Assembly: GCA_013695355.1 (NCBI GenBank)
Contig: JACDAQ010000036.1
Location: 1 to 32,895 of the forward strand
From: Candidatus Protochlamydia sp.
Lineage (GTDB): Bacteria; Chlamydiota; Chlamydiia; Chlamydiales; Parachlamydiaceae
Length of the DNA: 32,895 bases
Direction of reading: 5' to 3'
Positions 17,828 to 25,820 of this stretch are shown here, one piece after another. A model generated the notes under the pieces. The model saw only the letters and a list, made by a program, of their open reading frames with translations. It did no database searches and was not told the DNA's origin. The position numbers were made by a program, and so were the translations under genes. Every line of letters starts with the position of its first letter. The first letter of the stretch is position 1.

Positions 17828-18352
17828 ATGACTGACATAAACTTAAATTCTGATAAAACTTATTCTAAAATAGGCCGATTTCCTGTTGCTCAACAAATAC
17901 TTGGCTCTATTTCTTTATTAAAAAATACCATAGGGCTCATTAAGGATATTGCCATAAGGCTATTAACCCGGATGTCTACTGAAAATTATAATGCTAAGCT
18001 TATGCTAGAAATTCAAAAGGGCAGAGAGAAATCAATTAATGAAAATAGAGAAAATATTGGAAATTTAATAAAATTGGCAGATAATCGAAAAATTTCTAGG
18101 TGTGCGCTTTATCAACCTCCTACAGCTCCCACTCATACCTTTACGGGCCATTTAAGTTATATTCGCCGTGAATCGGCAAATAGAAATGACAATCAACTTT
18201 TTATGTATTGGTTAGGAGAATGCCTCCTTTCGGTAGAGCCCGTTTCCGACCGGATTCAAAACATTGCTTTAGGACTCATTACTATTCTTCCTGGAGCTGC
18301 TACAATATATCACTGGTCTCTTTTAAAATATTACTTTATCGAACAAGCTTAG
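17828..18352 (+). CDS. Hypothetical protein with hydrophobic segments, 174 aa
   Basis: Not recognised. Residues about 20-45 (FPVAQQILGSISLLKNTIGLI) and about 140-160 (IQNIALGLITILPGAATIY) are hydrophobic and could insert in a membrane. Between them is a charged helical stretch (LEIQKGREKSINENRENIGN). Paired hydrophobic segments recall, without proving, inclusion-membrane-type proteins of chlamydiae. I chose the ATG at 17828 over the adjoining TTG. Upstream sequence has only a weak GAGA and a Fur-like site. The AT-rich composition matches the surrounding accessory region. Confidence 0.65.
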   Translation: MTDINLNSDKTYSKIGRFPVAQQILGSISLLKNTIGLIKDIAIRLLTRMSTENYNAKLMLEIQKGREKSINENRENIGNLIKLADNRKISRCALYQPPTAPTHTFTGHLSYIRRESANRNDNQLFMYWLGECLLSVEPVSDRIQNIALGLITILPGAATIYHWSLLKYYFIEQA

Positions 18353-18355
18353 GCC

Positions 18356-18412
18356 TTATTCAACAGATATCTGATTAAAGTAGCGCATTTGAAACTTTTA
18401 ATTGTTGAATAA
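18356..18412. repeat. Inverted repeat after the 174-aa gene
   Basis: TTATTCAAC (18356-18364) pairs with GTTGAATAA (18404-18412), a perfect 9-bp stem with a 39-nt loop. It sits between the convergent 174-aa and kinase-like genes. No T-tract is attached. It may be a weak terminator or a small repeat. Confidence 0.4.
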
Positions 18413-18519
18413 TCAACCCTAGCCAAAAAATGTGTATCAGGCAGAAGCTTATAAATTTATTTTTGATCCGTTTCGAGCAAATCAAAAATTGGCAATAGGA
18501 TAAAAATGATGATTGATTA

Positions 18520-19530
18520 TCACTTTAATTTATTTTTGTATTCGATGAGATAGTTAAATCGAGCCTCCATCACCTCTTTAAGGTCCTGAGGTATGGCAGC
18601 TAGAAAAGCCTTCTTTTTGGGCAAAATGTCATCAATTTGCCGAATAATTTCCTTGTCCGTAATAGTCCCAAAAATATTTGCAGCCGAAGGATTTATTTGG
18701 GGATTTCTAAAACCTTCAAACTCAATAATTGTAGCATTAAAAAATTGAGGCTCTTTTTTTAAACCCTGAGCCCTATAATCGAGGCCAGAACCATTATCAA
18801 CTCTCCAAACTTTTTTTGTATTGACGTCGATTCTAATATTATCATAGTTCATACCTACGACATCCCAATTGGCCAATAAACAGTCTGCTACAAAATTTTT
18901 TTGAACTAAAGTTTGAACTTCCTCGAGCCGCTCATTTTGTAAGGATGGGTATTCATTAATATAGGCATAAAGCTCTTTCGTATTTCCAGGAATGTAGGCA
19001 GATAGCATGACAAGAGAAGCTCCACCGGTCATGGCATCCCATTCCTTTTGATTGACCGTCGGGCGGTATAAGTGCTGATCGGGAACATTGCTTCCAAGAG
19101 CTTTATAAGCCTGCGTGGTAGCATACTCCCGTTCAAGATGCTCAGTTTTTATTGTGGCTTTCTCCCCGGCCGTCTTTTGAACAAATTTCCTTCCTATTTT
19201 ATCTTCCACCAATTTTGCTCCGGTACTACCTCCGATAAAGCTGCTGATCACTTTTGTATTTATAAGTAGTTTAGGAAATAAATGGGCTGTGCTTATTTTC
19301 TGAATAGCTGGCTGCGCAGGCAAAAGGGTAGCCAAGGATGCGAATGTCTGATGGGGATCGATCAAATCTCCCAACCCCGAGAGGGGATGCTTTTCTATAT
19401 GAGCTGTAACTTCCTGTTCATTTATATTGCATGAAAAATTTGTGTCTGTATGGCCAATAGTTAAATTGTCAGTCCATCGATTAAATTTAATTTTCATTGC
19501 CGCTCTTGGTAATAATTTAGGCATCATCAT
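18520..19530 (-). CDS. Atypical kinase-fold protein (PI3/4-kinase or HipA-like), candidate effector
   Basis: A protein of up to 336 aa showing a full set of kinase-like elements in order. These are a glycine-rich loop GGSTGAK (100-106), a lysine in KFVQK (K119), a helix with acidic residues (HLEREYATTQAYKALG), a catalytic-loop-like DCLLANWDVVGMNYDN (216-231; D223, N231), and a metal-binding RVDNGSG (243-249; D245) in place of DFG. This order is typical of PI3K/HipA-type kinases. The substrate, lipid or protein, is unknown. No signal peptide is visible. The start is uncertain: ATG at 19530 has no ribosome-binding site, and an internal ATG at 19497 follows a weak AAGAG. The AT-rich context and lack of housekeeping neighbours suggest a host-directed effector (inference). 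Confidence 0.7.
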   Translation of the reverse strand: MMMPKLLPRAAMKIKFNRWTDNLTIGHTDTNFSCNINEQEVTAHIEKHPLSGLGDLIDPHQTFASLATLLPAQPAIQKISTAHLFPKLLINTKVISSFIGGSTGAKLVEDKIGRKFVQKTAGEKATIKTEHLEREYATTQAYKALGSNVPDQHLYRPTVNQKEWDAMTGGASLVMLSAYIPGNTKELYAYINEYPSLQNERLEEVQTLVQKNFVADCLLANWDVVGMNYDNIRIDVNTKKVWRVDNGSGLDYRAQGLKKEPQFFNATIIEFEGFRNPQINPSAANIFGTITDKEIIRQIDDILPKKKAFLAAIPQDLKEVMEARFNYLIEYKNKLK

Positions 19531-19664
19531 AGAGTAAGACTATTTGAGAAATAAAAAAATTTTGTAAAATTATTGTAAAAACATGATGTGAAAGTAATAC
19601 TATTTAATTGACAAATACTGTTTTTTAATTTAAAATAATAAAATATATTATTACCAAGGTTATT

Positions 19665-21343
19665 ATGCAAAATACATGCCCTATTAATTTTGATAAACAA
19701 CAAATTATAAAATTTCTTGATGAAACTAGCGATTATGATAAAAAAGAAATTACTTTTCAAAAAGAATTTGACACAAAAATTTATAATATTATAACACAGT
19801 CAAAAATTGGTGAAATAGGAAAAGAATTTATTGAATTATAAATGTAAAATTTTATAAAGATAGTTCATATAGATATAATAGTAATTATAAAGACCTTTGG
19901 GATTTTGCCACCAATATAGATAATTACATGCATGTCAATTCAACCGAAAAACCATTGCATCTACAAAAAATATTTAATTATCTAACTGAAGCCAAATTGT
20001 ACTACCAAAGTTTATATAAAATTTTGGACAAAAATTATATTAAACAAATTTATCTATCCGAAGCGCCAGAATTAATTGAAATATTTAAAACTCATTTACC
20101 AATTCCCCCCTTAGGGGTTTTTGATCCAGATAATGTGCCTGCTTTTATGGCAAAAGAAGAAGAAGAGAGGGAGCACTTAATTTCTGAATTTATGCATCAT
20201 AATAGTACAGACTTTGATTTGGAAAAAAAAGTAATCTTTTTTCAAAGGCATATTAGAGCTAAAGTACGGCACGATGCTGAAATAGATCGCATTGGAAATT
20301 TGTATTTTAAACACGAGACAATTTCTATAAAAGAGCAAAAGGCTATATCAGGAATAGAGGAGGCAAATACTCCTTATCGTCCTAAAAAATGCAATCCCGA
20401 ACTAGCAGATAAAATCATGCGATTAGCAAATGAAGTTAAATTATATTCGTCAGTAAGGCATCTGACGGCAACAGACAATATTGCCACTATTCTAGATAAT
20501 TGTTTATTGGGAAGAAAAAATTTAATTAATCATTATTTACAGTTTCGCCCTGCGGCCTTATTTTCTAGCGATGTGACGGATGGCGATTTAAACGTCATTT
20601 GTTTCGGTCCGGACGAGATTGATTCAAAATGCTTAAGAGAGCGTACGATTGGAATGGATTTTGATTTAGAAATAATAACAAAGGATAACAAAAATCCTAA
20701 TATTTTCTTTAAACAAAAAGATTTTGGCTTTTCTACTGATCTAGTGCAATCCATTGAGATTGGTCAATCAGAGTTTTATTTTAGTCATTGCAAAATTTTA
20801 AGGTGTGGAGACATGCACTCTATCAATCTTCAATTCCTCAACCAATTTACTGAACGTTTAGAATACTATGCTGAATTGCCAAAGTACCTATTTATTTCTT
20901 ATAATGTGCCAGAAATGGATAAAATTCTTACGCTAAACTTTTTTAGATTCATTGATTCTTTAAAAAATACAAATTGCATGTCAGCTCCTAATAAAATAAA
21001 TTATATTTATGAAAAAATTGAGGAATTAAGTGATGAGGAGTTACTTGCTTTTTTAACAAGTATTGGTCGAAAATTATCATGTACTAGTGAATTCAATTTT
21101 TCAGGGGCCTATAAAATAGATTTGAACGCATTGACGCATCTTAGTTTTTTTGAAAAGCAAAAAAAGGTCGGGTTATTGGAAATTAATAATTTATGTGAAC
21201 AACTCAATTGTGGCAATCAGGATGGATTGAATAGCATTAAAAAATTTGCGCCAGAGATTCTGGACAGCAAGCGATTTATTGAGCATTTAAATTCTAAACT
21301 CAATGAAAATGTTAAGTTAACAATAATAAACAAACAGGCATAG
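19665..21343 (+). pseudogene. Large unknown gene interrupted by a frameshift; faint ADP-ribosyltransferase-like segment
   Basis: A 58-codon frame starts at ATG 19665 and stops at 19841. The next frame is open from just before that point (reading FYKDSSYRYNSNYKDLWDFA) through the 471-aa stretch that has its own ATG at 19928. The composition and Lys/Ile/Asn-rich style are continuous across the junction, so loss of about one base near 19830-19850 in a single gene of about 550 codons is the simplest reading. Two overlapping genes or use of the 19928 start are alternatives. HLTATDNIATILDNCLLGRKNL (within the 471-aa part) recalls the His-Thr...IL..GLL opening of DarT-like ADP-ribosyltransferases, but this is weak. 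Otherwise unrecognised. Confidence 0.55.
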
Positions 21344-21450
21344 CCAAATTTGTGAACAACTAGATTGCGGGAATGGGGATGTTAAAAAATAGGCGCTAGA
21401 GGTTTTGAACAGCAAGCGATTCGTAGCATTTGAATTCCAGGCTCAGTAGA
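21344..21450 (+). pseudogene. Decayed tandem copy of the preceding gene's 3' end
   Basis: After the stop at 21343, about 100 bp resemble the last part of the gene (from about 21187). TTGTGAACAACTAGATTG matches TATGTGAACAACTCAATTG, and GAACAGCAAGCGATTCGT matches GGACAGCAAGCGATTTAT. The second copy carries several stops and a deletion, so it is non-coding debris, probably from an older tandem paralogue or local duplication. Offset between copies is about 160 bp. Confidence 0.7.
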
Positions 21451-21487
21451 CCTAAGTTAATTTGGAAAAAAATCATTTTAGATAACT

Positions 21488-22693
21488 TCACAAGACGCTC
21501 CAAGGAATTGCCGGTATGGATGTGCTTGTTTGAGCGGCATGCTCGCCGCAATAAATGATAGATCCTTCTCTAGCAATATTATTTTTTAACTCCAACCACT
21601 TGTTAATTGTTTTATTGAAATCAGAATGAAAGGTTTGGGAAAGTTTAATTTCAATAGGATAACCTTTTTGCCCATCATAGATTAGCAGATCAATTTCATT
21701 GCCTGATTGATCTCTCCAAAAATAAAGAGGGGGTATTTCCCCCAGATTATAGAAACGTTTAAAACATTCACTGACTATGAAAGTTTCAAAAATTGAGCCG
21801 AGCTGGGGATGTGTTTTTAATTGTTCAATTGTTCGAATCGATAAAAGATAACAAAGTAATCCCGTATCAACAAAAAAAAGCTTAGGTGTTTTTACAATTC
21901 TTTTTGAAAAATTTTCAAAATAAGGGGGGAGAGTAAAAATCAAACCACTTGTTTCCAAAAGCGAAATCCATTCTTTTACAGCCGGAAGAGATATTCCGAT
22001 GGAATTTGCCAAATTTGAATAATTCATTAGTTGGCCAGATTGAGAGGCAACCAATTTAAGAAAATTTTCAAAAGTTCTTAGATTTCTAATGTTAAGAAGC
22101 GATCTGACATCCCGTTCAACATAAGTCAAAAGATAATTTTCATGCCATTTATAGCTATCAAGATGCTTATCATGAATCCGAGGATAAAATCCCGTCCAGA
22201 TAAGATTAAGCAATTGTTCTTGGCTTAGCCTTTCTCGATTCAAATGACGTGTTTTAAATACCGATTCAAAGTTTGCATCCTGTGGATAGAGATGAAGTTC
22301 CGTATAGGTGAGGGGATAGAGTTTAAATGTAACAATGCGTCCGGCTAAAGATTGCGTGATTTTTTCGATCAGAAGAAATTGAGATGATCCCGTTAAAATG
22401 TATTGTGCTGGATTCTGATTAGTATCTACCAGTTCCTGTAAATAATGGAATAATTCTGGTACGCGTTGTACTTCATCAAAAATAACAAAGGGACCGCAAT
22501 CGTTTAAAAAACCCCGAGTATCACTGGAAGCTTGGTGCCTTAAATCCAAATTTTCAAGAGAAATGTATTTGTAATTTGGAAATAATTCTTTTGCAAGGGT
22601 TGTCTTTCCACTTTGACGCGGACCTACCAAAGCGACAATTGGATATTGCTTGGAATACTTCAAAATATGCGGAGAAAGGTGTCTTGGTATCAT
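21488..22693 (-). CDS. AAA ATPase with DUF4143 nuclease-like domain
   Basis: A 401-aa protein. The AAA domain has Walker A GPRQSGKTT (24-32), Walker B FVIFDE (69-74) and sensor segment TGSSQ (101-105). A winged-helix-like middle follows (LMNYSNLANSIGISLPAVKEWISLL). The C-terminal DUF4143 region has a PD-(D/E)xK-like signature GNEIDLLIYDG...IEIK (D335, E348, K350). Such proteins are widespread, patchily distributed and horizontally mobile; function is unestablished, with nucleic-acid or toxin-antitoxin-like roles suggested. There is no clear ribosome-binding site before the ATG. It is a different lineage from the second DUF4143 protein at 30168 (GPRQSGKTT versus GARQVGKTW). Confidence 0.9.
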   Translation of the reverse strand: MIPRHLSPHILKYSKQYPIVALVGPRQSGKTTLAKELFPNYKYISLENLDLRHQASSDTRGFLNDCGPFVIFDEVQRVPELFHYLQELVDTNQNPAQYILTGSSQFLLIEKITQSLAGRIVTFKLYPLTYTELHLYPQDANFESVFKTRHLNRERLSQEQLLNLIWTGFYPRIHDKHLDSYKWHENYLLTYVERDVRSLLNIRNLRTFENFLKLVASQSGQLMNYSNLANSIGISLPAVKEWISLLETSGLIFTLPPYFENFSKRIVKTPKLFFVDTGLLCYLLSIRTIEQLKTHPQLGSIFETFIVSECFKRFYNLGEIPPLYFWRDQSGNEIDLLIYDGQKGYPIEIKLSQTFHSDFNKTINKWLELKNNIAREGSIIYCGEHAAQTSTSIPAIPWSVL

Positions 22694-22828
22694 GTTGACA
22701 ATTTTAAGTTATCACCTTAAATTTGTCAAAGTCATTAAATAACATCTTTTTATTATTTATGTATTAATGGAAATAAGAGTAAGCATTCGAATTAGAGGCT
22801 TAATATTTCCGCTAAGTTAATGATGAAA

Positions 22829-23551
22829 TCAAACAGCAGCAACAACCTCTAAGTCTAACATGCCAAGCCTGGCAAAGATTTCCTTGAGCTCTTGATTTTC
22901 AGGTTTCTCAAAAACGCCATTTGAAGCAAGCCATTGCACATAGTTACGTGGAATTTTATTAAGCGGCTGACCCTGATGCTTGCCAAAAGGCATATGCTGA
23001 AGGGCTGCCCGAGGGCGGTTCATCAACTCGTATACCTCAGGGATTGTTAGATCATCGATCATGAAGCTGAAAACCTGATGCATGACAATTACATCGTCTA
23101 AAGCCCGGTGGGCGTTATTCGCAGCGATTCCATAGACTTCACGCAAAAACTGCAAAGTATGACGGGGAAGATCCGAGCGGTACCGTCTAGCCCACTTTAA
23201 AGTGTCTAAGAATTTCCACTGCGAGGGGATCAAGGAGCCATGTCGCTCGAATTCATTGCGCAAAAAGTGAAAGTCAAAATTATCATTGTTATGTGCGATG
23301 AGGACAACCTCTCCCTCGCAAAATTCAATTAACTCTTCGCCAATTTGGGCAAAGGTGGGTGCATCAGCGACCATCTCGTCAGTAATATGATGGATGGCTG
23401 AGGCTTCGCGCGGTATTGGAATGCCGGGATTGACAAATCTTTCAAATCGTTTATCTAAAAGCGGGTCATAGGCCGCTATTTCAACAATGCGGTCCTTATC
23501 CGATTTGATGCCGGTGGTTTCAGTATCGTAATAAATGGCTCTTAATGTCAT
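22829..23551 (-). CDS. DnaQ-like 3'-5' exonuclease with C-terminal DUF3820-like domain
   Basis: A 240-aa protein. The DEDDh exonuclease domain shows YYDTETTG (D9, E11), HHITDEM, AHNNDNFDFHFL (D93) and HRALDDV (H148, D153). All four acidic ligands and the catalytic histidine are present. The last 55 residues carry MPFGKHQGQPLNKIPRNYVQWL, matching the small DUF3820 type found after exonucleases in chlamydiae and other bacteria. Roles are proofreading or DNA/RNA trimming; it is too short to be a polymerase. Its ATG overlaps the stop of the upstream gene (TAATGA), so translation is probably coupled. Position recalls chlamydial dnaQ_1 (CT261). Confidence 0.93.
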   Translation of the reverse strand: MTLRAIYYDTETTGIKSDKDRIVEIAAYDPLLDKRFERFVNPGIPIPREASAIHHITDEMVADAPTFAQIGEELIEFCEGEVVLIAHNNDNFDFHFLRNEFERHGSLIPSQWKFLDTLKWARRYRSDLPRHTLQFLREVYGIAANNAHRALDDVIVMHQVFSFMIDDLTIPEVYELMNRPRAALQHMPFGKHQGQPLNKIPRNYVQWLASNGVFEKPENQELKEIFARLGMLDLEVVAAV

Positions 23552-24024
23552 TATTTGTTTTCGTGTTCCATTTCTTGTGCTTTCTTTAGAATTTCATCCA
23601 ATGTCGCATGTCCGAAAGCAACCGCTTCAATGGGATTAGAAAACATCTTGCAAACATGCTCTGTGGTTTTAAGAAAAGTCGTTAGAAGTTCTTCATCTAT
23701 TTTTTTGCCGGGGGCGGGAAGCATCAAACGGTAAAAAACAACTCCAGCTGTTTCATCCATTCCAAATCCCGGAACATCCAATTCTTTATTTAAAAGGTGT
23801 AGGAGGCGGCCCATGTCAGGGGTGATCTCTTTTTCCAGGGGACAGGGAATGAAAACGAGCAGCTGTAAAAGAGGCCCTTCTTCAAATATCCTTAAAAAAA
23901 GGGGGTATTCTTTTCTTTCGAGTTTCAAAATGGTATAAACCTGGCTGGTATCCGCCTGGATATCTGCTTCATATTTATGCTTTTTCATGAAGGCAAGCAG
24001 GGCTTCAGGGGTGATATTAAGCAT
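23551..24024 (-). CDS. Type III secretion chaperone-like protein (Mcsc/CT260-like position)
   Basis: About 157 aa, with alternating helices and strands (EALLAFMKKHKYEADIQADTS, YTILKLERKEYPLFLRIFEE, LLHLLNKELDVPGFGMDE) as in the small YbjN/type III chaperone fold. It is acidic overall and has no signal peptide. Immediately upstream of the dnaQ-like gene, it occupies the place of CT260 (Mcsc, a multi-cargo type III chaperone) in C. trachomatis as I recall it. Homology is inferred from context, length and fold pattern, not from a decisive motif. I chose the ATG at 24024 with AAGGA 5 nt upstream; a GTG further up would overlap the small lipoprotein gene. Confidence 0.65.
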   Translation of the reverse strand: MLNITPEALLAFMKKHKYEADIQADTSQVYTILKLERKEYPLFLRIFEEGPLLQLLVFIPCPLEKEITPDMGRLLHLLNKELDVPGFGMDETAGVVFYRLMLPAPGKKIDEELLTTFLKTTEHVCKMFSNPIEAVAFGHATLDEILKKAQEMEHENK

Positions 24025-24032
24025 AGAAATCC

Positions 24033-24194
24033 TTATTGGTTGCACATTCCATTTAGAAAAGATCCGCCTTTTTCACAAGTTACAGAAGGATTATTCGTTG
24101 TAGGAACCTCTGAAAACTCATTTTCACCAGGCATACGGTAACACCCTGTTAAGACAATTAGAAGCAGCGGTAATAATAAAAGAGAAAGTTTCAT
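24033..24194 (-). CDS. Small lipoprotein, 53 aa
   Basis: The precursor begins MKLSLLLLPLLLIVLTGC with a textbook lipobox (LTGC, lipidated C18). Mature protein is only about 36 residues, rich in Asn/Thr/Glu, with two further cysteines (SVTCEKGG and FLNGMC) that could form a disulfide. An AGGATC precedes the ATG. It ends 9 bp before the chaperone-like gene's ATG and probably shares its transcript. No family is recognised, but the intact signal peptide, start and ribosome-binding site make it a credible gene despite its size. Confidence 0.75.
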   Translation of the reverse strand: MKLSLLLLPLLLIVLTGCYRMPGENEFSEVPTTNNPSVTCEKGGSFLNGMCNQ

Positions 24195-24271
24195 GAATGA
24201 TCCTGGGGTTAGAGAGAAATGATAGCATGATTTATCAATTGAAGCAATATTGAAGGGGAATTTTTGAAAAT

Positions 24272-24303
24272 TATATAAAAAAGCCTTTATTGACTTAAAG
24301 GCC
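24272..24303 (-). terminator. Rho-independent terminator after the FliO-like gene
   Basis: On the minus strand, GCCTTTA-AGTCAA-TAAAGGC is followed by TTTTTTATATAA. It starts 2 bp past the FliO-like stop codon and separates that gene from the lipoprotein - chaperone - exonuclease unit. Confidence 0.8.
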
Positions 24304-24304
24304 T

Positions 24305-24847
24305 TTAGGTAACTGTGCTTGGTGCTTTTTGAAATTCATTGTCATCTTCTTCTAGTGAGCGAAAAGAGCTGATATGGGAAACTCCCATAGGTGATTCTGC
24401 AATAAGTATGTTCTTACCATGAAGGTCGAGCAGATAGAGCGTGGCCCTTGGAGAAAGATACCTTGTTTCGAGAACTTTAATGTCGCTTCCCTGATTAAGG
24501 TTTGTGACGCGCGATCGGCTCATCCGTTTCAACAGCCAGGAAGCGAACAGCATAAATCCGATCAGTAAGCCGAGCATGAATAACATATTCATGAATTTTG
24601 ATTGAAAATCATCCGGTTCAGCGGGATTTAAACGGGACTCTTTGTTTGTGTCGTATAAAAGGTCATCCGATAAAATGCGATCTCTTGGCTCACTAACTAA
24701 TGGTTTATCCGTCTCTAAATAAGGATTTTGATCTGATTGCTCTTGGTTAACCCCAGTCTCTGATGATCTATTATCCTGTCCATAACTATAAGTGGATATT
24801 GAAAAGGGCAGTAGTAACAAGAAAGGGATGAGAAGATATGCTTTCAT
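24305..24847 (-). CDS. FliO-like membrane protein
   Basis: A 180-aa protein. A signal peptide covers about residues 1-23 (MKAYLLIPFLLLLPFSIS), followed by a hydrophilic Asp/Ser-rich stretch and one membrane helix at about 85-106 (NMLFMLGLLIGFMLFASWLL). A cytoplasmic FliO-type domain (DIKVLETRYLSPRATLYLLDLHGKN...ESPMGVSHIS) covers about 121-160. The conserved FliO pattern I-x-V-L-x-x-R-x-L-x-P-x-x-x-L is clear. FliO assists assembly of FliP in flagellar export gates. Chlamydiae have no flagella, so a role with the type III or flagellar-like export proteins is inferred. It is divergently oriented to the HAD gene. Confidence 0.75.
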   Translation of the reverse strand: MKAYLLIPFLLLLPFSISTYSYGQDNRSSETGVNQEQSDQNPYLETDKPLVSEPRDRILSDDLLYDTNKESRLNPAEPDDFQSKFMNMLFMLGLLIGFMLFASWLLKRMSRSRVTNLNQGSDIKVLETRYLSPRATLYLLDLHGKNILIAESPMGVSHISSFRSLEEDDNEFQKAPSTVT

Positions 24848-24953
24848 TTAGTATAATCTGACCATTAAAGTTTTTGAGGCCTTATGAACCTATCCCTCTC
24901 AGATTAGTGGAATAGGTTTGTAGGTTATATACATTTAAAAAAGTTTTTTTTCT

Positions 24954-25820
24954 ATGTTTTTTCGCGAGTCTAGAGGAATAATTGCCCTGGATATAGATGG
25001 AACAATCACAGCTGAGGCTGAATCCATTCCTAAGGAGGTCATTGATTATTTTTATACCCTTTATGAAAAAGGATGGGATTTCATTTTTATTACAGGGCGC
25101 CCTTTTCAATGGGGGATCCGCTCTTTGAATGCGATTCCTTTTCCTTATGCCTTAGGAGTGCAAAATGGGGCGCTCCTTCTCGATATGCCTACTATACAGG
25201 TCATTGCGCGTAAATACCTGGACCGTGAAATGCTCTCCGGTTTTGAAACGGTCTGTCTTGAAAACCACACTGATTTTGTAATTTATTCAGGCCTGGAAAA
25301 TAAGGATAGATGCTACTATCGTCCTGAAAGGCTTCCTCAACATGTTTTAGAATATGTGCATGCAAGGTCTGGCAAATTAGGAGAAAAATGGAACGTTTTT
25401 AATTCTTTTGACGAGCTGGAAATTACCAGCTTTGCCGCTTTAAAATGCTTTGCTAAATTTCAAGAAGCACTATTATTAAGCGAGCAGATTGAAGGCAGGC
25501 TTAATTTGCATGCACCTCTGATTCGAGATCCTTTCAGCCATGAATATTTTGTGGTGCAAGCCACCCATGCAGAGGCTACAAAAGGAAGCGCCTTAAAAGA
25601 ATTCCTAGCTTTCAAAAAAATGACCGGCCCTGTTTTGGCTGCCGGAAATGATTATAATGACCTTTCACTTTTACAATTAGCGAATGTGAAAATTGCAATG
25701 GAAGATTCTCCGGAAGACATGTTAAGAATTGCCGATATCGTGGCCCCCTCAGTGACTAAAAATGGAATTATTTTGGGACTCGAAGAAGGAATAAGATTCA
25801 CAGGAGGATTTCATGCATGA
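24954..25820 (+). CDS. HAD-superfamily phosphatase (Cof/IIB type)
   Basis: A 288-aa hydrolase. Motif I is ALDIDGT (nucleophile D13, D15), motif II FITGRP (T47), motif III the lysine of ATKGSALKEF (K210), and motif IV GNDYNDLSLL (231-240). The alpha/beta cap between motifs II and III fits the IIB Cof subfamily. Likely substrates are small phosphometabolites; none can be assigned. No ribosome-binding site is visible before ATG 24954. It overlaps the next gene by 8 nt and opens the operon containing the pterin genes, so a role in dephosphorylating a pterin or nucleotide intermediate is possible but speculative. Confidence 0.9.
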   Translation: MFFRESRGIIALDIDGTITAEAESIPKEVIDYFYTLYEKGWDFIFITGRPFQWGIRSLNAIPFPYALGVQNGALLLDMPTIQVIARKYLDREMLSGFETVCLENHTDFVIYSGLENKDRCYYRPERLPQHVLEYVHARSGKLGEKWNVFNSFDELEITSFAALKCFAKFQEALLLSEQIEGRLNLHAPLIRDPFSHEYFVVQATHAEATKGSALKEFLAFKKMTGPVLAAGNDYNDLSLLQLANVKIAMEDSPEDMLRIADIVAPSVTKNGIILGLEEGIRFTGGFHA

